Position numbers and translations under genes: made by a program
Source: Janibacter sp. A1S7
GTDB lineage: Bacteria > Actinomycetota > Actinomycetes > Actinomycetales > Dermatophilaceae
Length of the DNA: 64,000 bases
Reading direction: 5' to 3'
Assembly: GCF_037198315.1 (NCBI RefSeq)
Contig: NZ_CP144913.1
Span: forward strand, 992,001 to 1,056,000
The notes under the pieces: generated by a model
The model's database searches: none
What the model was told of the DNA's origin: nothing
The model's input: the letters and a program-made list of their open reading frames with translations, nothing else
Shown here: one piece after another, positions 1 to 6,963 of the stretch
Layout: each line of letters begins with the position of its first letter
Numbering within the stretch: position 1 is the first letter of the stretch

Positions 1-942
1 CTCGCCGACGCGGGTAACGACGTGCGCGTGTGGGGCCGACGCCCCGAGCTGGTCGATCAAATCAACCGGCGCGTCAACGAGGACTACGCACCGGGGGTCG
101 AGCTGTCGTCGCGGATCTCCGCCTCGACGGATCCCGAGCGCGTCGTCGACGGCGCCGAGATCGTCATCCTCTCGGTGCCCTCCCAGTCCCTGCGCGACAA
201 CCTCACCCAGTGGGCTCCGCTGCTCACGGGCGACAAGATCGTCGTCTCGCTGATGAAGGGGATCGAGCTCGGTACGACGAAGCGGATGAGCGAGGTCATC
301 CACGAGGTCGCCGGGGTCCCGCTCGAGCGCATCGCCGCGGTGAGCGGGCCGAACCTCTCCCGCGAGATCATCCAGCGCCAGCCGGCCGCGACCGTCGTCG
401 CCTGCCCGGACGAGGCCTCGGCGGACACTGTCGCCGCGGCGTGCCAGACGAGCTACTTCCGCCCCTACACCTCCCCCGACCTCGTCGGCGCCGAGATCGG
501 GGGAGCGGTCAAGAACGTGATCGCGCTCGCCGTGGGGATGGCCTCCGGCCTGGGGATGGGCGACAACACCAAGGCGACGATCATCACCAGGGGTCTGGCC
601 GAGACGACCCGGCTGGCCACGGCACTCGGGGCGGACCCGCGGACGATGTCCGGTCTCGCCGGCGTCGGCGACCTCATCGCCACCTGCATGTCACCGCTCT
701 CACGCAACCACTCCTTCGGCGTCAGGCTCGGTCAGGGTATGACCCTCGAGGAGGTCACCGCGCAGGCCAAGCAGACCGCGGAGGGCGTGAAGTCCTGCTC
801 CTCCATCCTCGAGCTCGCCCACGGCAACGGCGTGGACGTGCCGATCATCGAGCAGGTCAACCGGGCCGTGCACGAGGCGGTCCCGGTCACGGAGATCGGC
901 CGCCAGCTACTCGCCCGTGCCCGCAAGTCCGAGACGGACTGA
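1..942 (+). CDS. gpsA: Glycerol-3-phosphate dehydrogenase [NAD(P)+], 5' end outside window
   Basis: This enzyme reduces dihydroxyacetone phosphate to sn-glycerol 3-phosphate for phospholipid synthesis. The frame is open from base 1 and begins inside the N-terminal Rossmann domain, so the GxGxxG nucleotide-binding turn is missing. Visible family features are the NDVRVWGRR strand, VSGPNLSREI, the catalytic lysine in GGAVKNVIALAVG, and the C-terminal block TRGLAETTRL..GLAGVGDLIATC..SRN. The GTG at base 22 lies inside the domain and is not a real start. A trans-sulfuration gene converges on it two bases downstream. Family assignment is near certain. Confidence 0.96.
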   Translation, partial: LADAGNDVRVWGRRPELVDQINRRVNEDYAPGVELSSRISASTDPERVVDGAEIVILSVPSQSLRDNLTQWAPLLTGDKIVVSLMKGIELGTTKRMSEVIHEVAGVPLERIAAVSGPNLSREIIQRQPAATVVACPDEASADTVAAACQTSYFRPYTSPDLVGAEIGGAVKNVIALAVGMASGLGMGDNTKATIITRGLAETTRLATALGADPRTMSGLAGVGDLIATCMSPLSRNHSFGVRLGQGMTLEEVTAQAKQTAEGVKSCSSILELAHGNGVDVPIIEQVNRAVHEAVPVTEIGRQLLARARKSETD

Positions 943-944
943 CG

Positions 945-2066
945 TCAGCCCAGTGCGGCCAGGGACTGCTCCAGGTCGCGCCACAGGTCGTCGACGTCCT
1001 CGACGCCGACGGACAGGCGCACGAGGTTGACCGGGACGGCTTCCGGCTCGCCGGGCTGGCGGCGGCGTCGCTCCAGCTGCGATTCGACGCCACCGAGGCT
1101 GGTCGAGTTCGACCACAGGCGGGTGCCCGCGGCGAGCGCCTCGGCCTCCGCTGCTCCGTCGGTCGCGCCCGCGACCTCGATCGAGACGATCGCACCCCAG
1201 CCCGGGTAGCGCACTCGCGAGACCCGTGGGTGGTCGGCGAGCCGCTGGGCGAGTTCGGTGGCGTTGTCGCACGCCCGCTCGAGGCGAAGGGAGAGCGTGC
1301 GCAACCCGCGCAGGGCGAGCCAGGCCTCCATCGGACCGGCGATCGCGCCACCGAGGGTGCGGTGGCGGGCCAGCCGCGTGCGCAGCTCGCGGCCGCGCTC
1401 GTCGTCACCGGTGACCGTCAGGCCGAGGATCACGTCGGAGTGGCCCGAGAGGTACTTCGTCGCCGAGTGCACCACGACGTCGGCTCCGCTCTCGAGGGGA
1501 CGCTGCAGCAGCGGCGTGGCGAAGGTGTTGTCGACGGCGACCAGCGCGCCGACCTCGTGCGCGGCCGCGGTGAGTCCCGGGAGGTCCGCGAGGTCGAGCA
1601 GCGGGTTGGTCGGGGACTCCAACCAGACCAGGTCGGCTCCGGGCAGCGCCGCGCGGACCCCGGCGGCGTCGGCGATGTCGACCCAGCGCACCTCGAGCAG
1701 TCCGGCCCGGGCGGCCTCGGTGAGCGAGACGACGACACCGTTGTAGGCCGCGGCCGGGGCGACGACGACTCCGCCACGGGGGACCAGCGCCAGCACGGCC
1801 GCGACCGCGGCCATGCCGGAGGAGTACAGGAGCGCATCGCCGCCCTCGAGCCCACCGACGGCCTCCTCGAAGGGGGTCCAGGTGGGGTTGTCGACGCGCG
1901 CGTAGTTGACCGGTCCGTCGGCGATGTAGGTCGAGGTGAAGGTGACCGGGGGGTTGAGCGACGCGCCCGGCGCCCGCCGGGGGCGACCGGCTGCCACGAC
2001 GTGCGTCCGTGGGGACAGTCCGCTGGTGTGTGCTGTGGCGGGGGTGCTCGGGTGTTGGTCGGTCAT
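945..2066 (-). CDS. Cystathionine gamma-synthase/lyase family PLP enzyme
   Basis: This 373-aa protein belongs to the Cys/Met-metabolism PLP family (fold type I), which makes or splits cystathionine in trans-sulfuration. The PLP lysine is K204 in SATKYLSGHSD. The aspartate that contacts the pyridine ring lies in VAVDNTFATP, and YARVDNPT matches the phosphate-contacting YSRxxNPT. Synthase and lyase activities cannot be separated by sequence alone. The ATG at 2066 lies 6 nt after a TAATCT hexamer on the same strand, so the mRNA is probably leaderless. The gene is divergent from ddl across only 30 bp. One CGAAGGGGG copy lies inside the gene, at 1868. Confidence 0.88.
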   Translation of the reverse strand: MTDQHPSTPATAHTSGLSPRTHVVAAGRPRRAPGASLNPPVTFTSTYIADGPVNYARVDNPTWTPFEEAVGGLEGGDALLYSSGMAAVAAVLALVPRGGVVVAPAAAYNGVVVSLTEAARAGLLEVRWVDIADAAGVRAALPGADLVWLESPTNPLLDLADLPGLTAAAHEVGALVAVDNTFATPLLQRPLESGADVVVHSATKYLSGHSDVILGLTVTGDDERGRELRTRLARHRTLGGAIAGPMEAWLALRGLRTLSLRLERACDNATELAQRLADHPRVSRVRYPGWGAIVSIEVAGATDGAAEAEALAAGTRLWSNSTSLGGVESQLERRRRQPGEPEAVPVNLVRLSVGVEDVDDLWRDLEQSLAALG

Positions 2067-2072
2067 GGTCGC

Positions 2073-2078
2073 AGATTA
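2073..2078 (-). promoter_or_regulatory. -10 element of the trans-sulfuration gene (leaderless)
   Basis: TAATCT on the minus strand is followed by 6 nt and then the ATG at 2066, the geometry of a leaderless transcript. It lies back to back with the ddl -10 inside the same 30-bp gap. Confidence 0.6.
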
Positions 2079-2083
2079 GAGGT

Positions 2084-2089
2084 TAGTCT
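2084..2089 (+). promoter_or_regulatory. -10 element of ddl (leaderless)
   Basis: TAGTCT is followed by 7 nt and then the ddl ATG at 2097. No Shine-Dalgarno sequence precedes that ATG, which fits leaderless initiation. Confidence 0.6.
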
Positions 2090-2096
2090 TCCCCCG

Positions 2097-3224
2097 ATGA
2101 GCAGCCATCCGAATCGCAAGCCTCGCGTCGCCGTCGTCTTCGGCGGTCGCTCCTCCGAGCACGCCGTCTCGTGTGCCACTGCGGCGGGCGTGTTGCGCGC
2201 GATCGACCGTGACGTCTACGACGTCGTGCCCGTGGGCATCACCCGGGACGGCGCCTGGGTCCTCGCCTCGGACGACCCGGACCGGTTGGCGCTCACCCCC
2301 ACCCACACGCCGCAGGTCGAGGACACCGGGAGCGCGGTGATTCTCCCCACGCGTGCCGGGGAGAGCACGCTGGGCGTGCACCGCACCGGCGAGGCGATCG
2401 AGACCCTCGGAGAGGTCGACGTCGTCTTCCCCGTGCTGCACGGTCCCTACGGAGAGGACGGCACCCTGCAGGGGATGCTCGAGCTCACGGACATGCGGTA
2501 CGTCGGCTCCGGGGTGTTCGCCTCGGCCGCGGGCATGGACAAGCACTACATGAAGGTCGTCTTCGCCGGTGCCGGGCTCCCTGTCAGCCCGTACGCCGTC
2601 ATCACCGACCGTCAGTGGCGGCGGGACAAGGCTGCTGCGATGGATGCCGTGATGTCGCTGCACTTCCCGGTCTTCGTCAAGCCCTCCCGCGCCGGATCGT
2701 CGATGGGTGTGGCCAAGGTGGATCGCCCGGATCAGCTCGAGGGCGCGATCGAGGCCGCCCGCGAGCACGACCTGAAGGTCATCGTCGAGCAGGGCGTCTC
2801 CGGCCGTGAGATCGAGTGCTCCGTGCTCCAGGGGCGCGGGCTGGACGCCCCGCGGACCTCCCTTCCCGGCGAGATCGTCGTCGAGACCGGTCGGGGGCAC
2901 GACTTCTACGACTTCGAGGCGAAGTACCTGGACGACTCGTCCGTCCGGCTGTCCTGCCCGGCGGATCTGCCGCAGGCCGTGGCCGACGAGGTGCGTCGCC
3001 TCGCGGCGGCTGCCTTCGAGTCGCTGGGGTGCGAGGGACCGGCCCGGGTGGACTGCTTCGTCACCGACGGCGGCTCGGTCCTGATCAACGAGATCAACAC
3101 GATGCCCGGCTTCACGCCGACGTCGATGTACCCGCGGATGTGGCAGGAGAGCGGGATGGGCTACCCCGAGCTCGTCGACGAGCTGATCCAGCTCGCGCTC
3201 GAGCGCCCCGTCGGTCTGCGCTAG
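2097..3224 (+). CDS. ddl: D-alanine--D-alanine ligase
   Basis: This ATP-grasp ligase joins two D-alanines for the peptidoglycan stem peptide. The product is 375 aa, a normal length. The N-terminus VAVVFGGRSSEHAVSC is the classic Ddl signature. The ATP-grasp region follows with FPVFVKPSRAGSSMGV, and the metal and product site is INEINTMPGFTPTSMYP near the C-terminus. The start is ATG 2097, because earlier in-frame codons run antisense through the divergent gene and the promoter lies directly upstream. DUF3515 converges downstream. Confidence 0.97.
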   Translation: MSSHPNRKPRVAVVFGGRSSEHAVSCATAAGVLRAIDRDVYDVVPVGITRDGAWVLASDDPDRLALTPTHTPQVEDTGSAVILPTRAGESTLGVHRTGEAIETLGEVDVVFPVLHGPYGEDGTLQGMLELTDMRYVGSGVFASAAGMDKHYMKVVFAGAGLPVSPYAVITDRQWRRDKAAAMDAVMSLHFPVFVKPSRAGSSMGVAKVDRPDQLEGAIEAAREHDLKVIVEQGVSGREIECSVLQGRGLDAPRTSLPGEIVVETGRGHDFYDFEAKYLDDSSVRLSCPADLPQAVADEVRRLAAAAFESLGCEGPARVDCFVTDGGSVLINEINTMPGFTPTSMYPRMWQESGMGYPELVDELIQLALERPVGLR

Positions 3225-3270
3225 CCGGTCCGGACCGACTGGGGTGCGCAGGAGCCTGAGCGGGTGCGGC

Positions 3271-3756
3271 TCAGCTGCAGGCGTAGTCGTTGGTCGGCAG
3301 CTGCTTCGCCGCCTCGGCGAACGCCGGCAGCAGCAGCGGGGCCGGGCCGTGCTCCTCGGGGACGAGAACCTCGATCGCCGGCTCCCGGCCGAAGGTGGTC
3401 AGCCTCGTCCCGTCGCCGAGGTCCTCGGCCACCCAGTCGATGCCGTCGACGACGATGCACTGGTTCTCGGTCGGACCGAGCGGCGGCATGCCGCAGCGGG
3501 CGATGACGGCCGGGTCGCCCCAGGCGATGGCCGTGTGGTCGCTCGGCTCGGTCTCCCGGGGGGCCTCGCCGGAGACCTGCTCGGGCCAGTACCCGCTCGC
3601 TGCGGCGCAGGCCGGGTTCTGCGCGTCGACCGCGATCGCGACCTCGACCGGGCGCTCGGTCAGCACCACCACGCCGACGATGCCGGCGCCGAGGGTGCCG
3701 AGCAGGAGGGCGACGGCGGGCAGGAGGCCCTCGCGACGGCCGGGGGACGAGATCAC
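3271..3756 (-). CDS. DUF3515 family membrane-anchored protein
   Basis: This 161-aa actinobacterial protein has one N-terminal membrane segment (LLPAVALLLGTLGAGIVGVVVL) and an extracytoplasmic domain. Its paired cysteines (NPACAAA, ARCGMPPLG, NQCIVVDG, NDYACS) and the CGMPPLG block are typical of DUF3515. The function is unknown. Its place between ddl and thiL is conserved in actinobacteria, which hints at a cell-envelope role. The GTG at 3756 is the start that puts the membrane segment at the N-terminus; longer frames add only arginine-rich antisense sequence. Confidence 0.85.
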   Translation of the reverse strand: MISSPGRREGLLPAVALLLGTLGAGIVGVVVLTERPVEVAIAVDAQNPACAAASGYWPEQVSGEAPRETEPSDHTAIAWGDPAVIARCGMPPLGPTENQCIVVDGIDWVAEDLGDGTRLTTFGREPAIEVLVPEEHGPAPLLLPAFAEAAKQLPTNDYACS

Positions 3757-3809
3757 GGCCGGGAGACTACCGTTCGGTCCTGACCCCCTTCGCCCGATCG
3801 AGGAGACCC

Positions 3810-4826
3810 ATGACCCGGGAGCGCCTGCAGGACGTGTCCGAGGGAGAACTGCTGTCCCGACTCTTCCCGATCTTCGGTGACACCGTCGGGCCGGCGGAGG
3901 TGCTCCTCGGCCCCGGTGACGACGCCGCGGTGCTCGCCGCGCCGTCCGGGGGCGTCGTGCTGACGACCGACTCCATGGTCCGCGGCCGCGACTGGCGCGA
4001 CGACTGGTCCTCACCGACGGAGATCGGCCACAAGGTCGTCGCCCAGAACGTCGCCGACATCGCCGCCATGGGGGCGGTGCCGACCGGGCTGCTCATCACC
4101 CTGGCCGCCGACCCGGCGACCGAGGTCGCGTGGGTGCTCGCCCTCGGGGAGGGCATCGCGCGGGCCGCCCGGGAGGCCGGTGCCCCCGTCCTCGGGGGAG
4201 ACCTGTCCGCCGCGGGCGAAGGGAGCATCGTCGTGGGCATCACCGCCGTCGGCGACCTGCAGGGCCACCGGGCGGTGCGTCGCGACGGCGCCGAGCCGGG
4301 CGACGTCGTCGCCGTCCGGGGGAGTCTGGGGCGGTCGGGTGGTGGCCTGCAGCTGCTCCTGGCCGGCCGCGGTCACACCCACCGGGACCCGCCTCTCGGC
4401 GAGACCGGCGACTCGCTGGCACGGGCGATCGAGGTGCTGTGCCGGGTGCACCGCCGCACGGAAGACGTCCCGTGGCGTGCGGGCCCCGAGGCGGCCGCCG
4501 CCGGCGCCACCGCGATGATCGACCTGTCGGACGGCCTGGTCCGCGACCTCGGTCGGGTTGCAGCGGCGAGCGGGACACGCATCGAGCTCGACGGGAGGGC
4601 CCTTGCTGCCTTCGCCGCCGGGCCGCTCACGCTGGCCCTCGGGGCCGAGGAGGCGATGCGTCAGGTGCTCTCGGGCGGAGAGGAGCACTCGCTCGCGGCG
4701 ACCTTCGCACCCGCGGCCGTCCCCGACGGCTGGGAGGTCATCGGGGTGTGCACCGACGGCTCCGGCGAGGTCGTGGTGGACGGGCAGGTTCCCCCGGTCA
4801 CCGGCTGGGACCATTTTTCCGGGTGA
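3810..4826 (+). CDS. thiL: Thiamine-monophosphate kinase
   Basis: ThiL phosphorylates thiamine monophosphate to the cofactor thiamine diphosphate. The 338-aa protein has the AIR-synthase/PurM fold. GPGDDAAVL supplies acidic metal ligands, LTTDSMVRGRDW and GHKVVAQNVADIAAMGA form the dimer and ATP region, and MIDLSDGL lies in the second half. AGGAG stands just before ATG 3810. A CCCCCTTCG copy lies at 3784-3792, between the DUF3515 start and this ribosome binding site. Downstream it converges on rpmB. Confidence 0.96.
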   Translation: MTRERLQDVSEGELLSRLFPIFGDTVGPAEVLLGPGDDAAVLAAPSGGVVLTTDSMVRGRDWRDDWSSPTEIGHKVVAQNVADIAAMGAVPTGLLITLAADPATEVAWVLALGEGIARAAREAGAPVLGGDLSAAGEGSIVVGITAVGDLQGHRAVRRDGAEPGDVVAVRGSLGRSGGGLQLLLAGRGHTHRDPPLGETGDSLARAIEVLCRVHRRTEDVPWRAGPEAAAAGATAMIDLSDGLVRDLGRVAAASGTRIELDGRALAAFAAGPLTLALGAEEAMRQVLSGGEEHSLAATFAPAAVPDGWEVIGVCTDGSGEVVVDGQVPPVTGWDHFSG

Positions 4827-4849
4827 CCGGCGTCCGGTCGGCAGAGCCG

Positions 4850-4881
4850 AAAAAAGCCGCCGTCCCCGAGGGGGCGGCGGC
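4850..4881 (-). terminator. Rho-independent terminator of rpmB
   Basis: On the minus strand a GC-rich hairpin (GCCGCC..CCCC / GGGG..GGCGGC, loop around 4868-4871) is followed by six T residues (six A on the plus strand, 4850-4855). It begins 21 bp after the rpmB stop. It is the only textbook U-tract terminator in the window. Confidence 0.85.
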
Positions 4882-4901
4882 AGCTTCCGTTCGTCAGCCG
4901 G

Positions 4902-5096
4902 TCAGCGCTGGACCTTGCCGGCCTTGAGGCACGAAGTGCAGACATTGAGACGCTTCGGGGTCGCACCCTTGTCGCCGACCTTGGCCCGAACGCGCTGGAT
5001 GTTCGGGTTCCAACGACGCTTGGTGCGGCGGTGCGAGTGCGAGATGGAGTGACCGAAGGACGGTCCCTTGCCGCAGACGTCGCAGTTGGCAGCCAC
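4902..5096 (-). CDS. rpmB: 50S ribosomal protein L28
   Basis: This is a 64-aa L28 of the large ribosomal subunit. It has the N-terminal [28 protein letters not shown] signature region and two CxxC pairs (CDVC near residue 5, CTSC near residue 54), so this is the zinc-binding form. The start is GTG 5096, with AGGAG upstream on the minus strand. It is monocistronic, bounded by its own promoter near 5182-5211 and the terminator at 4850-4881. Confidence 0.98.
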   Translation of the reverse strand: MAANCDVCGKGPSFGHSISHSHRRTKRRWNPNIQRVRAKVGDKGATPKRLNVCTSCLKAGKVQR

Positions 5097-5181
5097 GGGT
5101 ATCTCCTGTGTTCGTCAGTACGTGAGTGATGCGCCGCGACGCTCCACCGCGAAGGGGGAGATGGTGCCGGGCAACCGGTAC

Positions 5182-5211
5182 AGACTAGCGGAGCATGGCG
5201 CCACGGACCAA
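5182..5211 (-). promoter_or_regulatory. Probable rpmB promoter
   Basis: On the minus strand TTGGTC (5206-5211) and TAGTCT (5182-5187) are 18 bp apart, giving a leader of about 80 nt. A CGAAGGGGG copy (5150-5158) lies in that leader. The rest of the 208-bp gap holds only the leaderless -10 of the next gene. Confidence 0.5.
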
Positions 5212-5292
5212 AACGACCCGGCCCGACGGACTCCAGCGGATCCGAGCGGGCACGCACGAGGGCTCTTCCGCCCTGTTGTCGCCACCCTCGGA

Positions 5293-5298
5293 TACCGT
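5293..5298 (+). promoter_or_regulatory. -10 element of the DhaL/DegV-like gene (leaderless)
   Basis: TACCGT is followed by 6 nt and then the GTG at 5305, where the conserved DhaL N-terminus begins. Confidence 0.5.
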
Positions 5299-5304
5299 GA
5301 CGAC

Positions 5305-6963
5305 GTGCTGGAGGTCCTGGACGCGGAGTCGGTGCGGCGGTGGGTCGTCGTGACCCGGGCTGCGCTCGCCGTGCGCCGAGCCGAGATCGACGCCCTCAAC
5401 GTCTACCCGGTCCCCGACGGGGACACCGGGACCAACATGTTCCTCACCCTCGACCAAGCACTGCACGCCACCCGCACCGAGCAGGAGCGGCTCGGTGCCC
5501 TGGGCACGCCTCGACTCGACGTCGAGGTGGCCGCGATGTCCCGGGCCGCCCTGATGGCCGCCCGCGGCAACTCCGGGGTGATCCTCAGCCAGCTCGTGCG
5601 CGGGGTCAGCGAAGTCATCACCGGCGATCACCTCACCGTCGTCGATGCCCCGGCCGCAGCCCGGGCCATCGCGCAGGGTGCGCGACGCGCGCGGGAGAGC
5701 GTCGTGCGCCCCCAGGAGGGCACGATCCTCACCGTCGCGGACGCCACCGCTGCCGAGGCCGAGCGTGTCGTGCGTGGGGGTGGGAGTCTCGGGGAGCTGA
5801 CCCGGGCCGCCGTGGTCGCCGCTCGGGAGGCGCTGGCCCGCACACCCGAGCAGCTCCGGGTCCTCGCTGACGCCGGGGTCGTCGATGCCGGGGGAGCGGG
5901 GTACCTGCTCTTCATCGAGGCACTCGACCAGGTCGTCCACGACAAGGGGCCGGCACGGCGCCTGGTCGTCGACGACTTCACCCTCAACCCCACGCTGGAG
6001 CGGCGTGCCGACTGGTCGCAGGAGCGCACCGGTTCCGGGGTCCCGGCGGCTGGGTTCGACGGGCACGAGCGACCCGCCTACGAGGTCATGTACCTGCTGC
6101 ACGAGGTCCCCGAGGACGGAGTCGTCCACCTGCGCAGCGCGCTCGACGAGCTCGGTGACTGCGTCGTCGTCTCCACCGCGGAGGACCTGACACACGTGCA
6201 CGTGCACACCGACGACATCGGCTCGGCACTGCAGGCGGGACTCGTCCACGGTGCTCCCGAACGGGTGGTCGTCACCGCGCTGGAGACGATGGCCACCACG
6301 CCGCAGCTCGGGGTCTGCCTCGTCGCCTGCGCCGCCGGGCCCGGTATCGCCGAGGTGATCACACGGGCCGGGGCGACCTCGGTGGCATCGGGGCCGGGCC
6401 ATCGGGCCTCCGCCGGTGAGCTCCTCGCGGCCGTGCGCGAGGGCGGTACCGAGGAGGTCATCCTCCTGCCCAACGACCGGGACACCCGGATGGCCGCCGA
6501 CGCAGCGGCCCAGGCTGCGGCCCAGGAGGGGCAGAGCGTCCATGTCATCGGGTCGACCACCGCGGTGCAGGGACTGGCCGCACTCGCGGTCTTCGACCCG
6601 GGCCAGACCGTCACGCAGAACGTGCTGGCCATGACCCACGCGGCCGCCGCGACCCGGCACGGCGCCGTGACCGTTGCGGTCAAGTCGGGCCTGACCAGCG
6701 GCGGTGCGTGCGAGATCGGTGACGTCCTCGGTGTCGTCGCGGGCGACATCACGATCGTCGGGTCGGACATGGACGAGGTCGCCTCCGAGGTCCTGGACAC
6801 CATCACCAGCACCGGGGTGGACCTGGTGACGATGGTCGTGGGTCGGGAGGTCCCCGACGGGCTCGTCGAGCGACTCACGGCCCGGGTGGAGTCACAGCGT
6901 GTGGAGGTCGAGGTCATCGACGGGGGCCAGCCGCACTACCCCCTGCTCTTCGGGGCGGAGTAG
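5305..6963 (+). CDS. DAK2 (DhaL) domain protein, FakA-like
   Basis: The 552-aa protein has an N-terminal DhaL/DAK2 nucleotide-binding domain (about residues 10-200) and a C-terminal DegV-like region. NVYPVPDGDTGTNMFLT carries the metal-binding aspartates, ARGNSGVILSQLVRG is the glycine-rich loop, and DAGGAGYLLF closes the domain. This is the architecture of the fatty acid kinase subunit FakA, so phosphorylation of a lipid-bound substrate is likely but unproven here. GTG 5305 is chosen because it starts the conserved domain and sits 6 nt after TACCGT. The stop overlaps the recG start, so the two are probably translationally coupled. Confidence 0.85.
   Translation: MLEVLDAESVRRWVVVTRAALAVRRAEIDALNVYPVPDGDTGTNMFLTLDQALHATRTEQERLGALGTPRLDVEVAAMSRAALMAARGNSGVILSQLVRGVSEVITGDHLTVVDAPAAARAIAQGARRARESVVRPQEGTILTVADATAAEAERVVRGGGSLGELTRAAVVAAREALARTPEQLRVLADAGVVDAGGAGYLLFIEALDQVVHDKGPARRLVVDDFTLNPTLERRADWSQERTGSGVPAAGFDGHERPAYEVMYLLHEVPEDGVVHLRSALDELGDCVVVSTAEDLTHVHVHTDDIGSALQAGLVHGAPERVVVTALETMATTPQLGVCLVACAAGPGIAEVITRAGATSVASGPGHRASAGELLAAVREGGTEEVILLPNDRDTRMAADAAAQAAAQEGQSVHVIGSTTAVQGLAALAVFDPGQTVTQNVLAMTHAAAATRHGAVTVAVKSGLTSGGACEIGDVLGVVAGDITIVGSDMDEVASEVLDTITSTGVDLVTMVVGREVPDGLVERLTARVESQRVEVEVIDGGQPHYPLLFGAE

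Noticed and set aside
30..3224. A single very long open frame ending in ddl
   Set aside because: Only the last 376 codons are ddl. The earlier part runs antisense through the metB-like gene and across gpsA in a wrong frame, and has the arginine-rich composition of GC-rich shadow frames.
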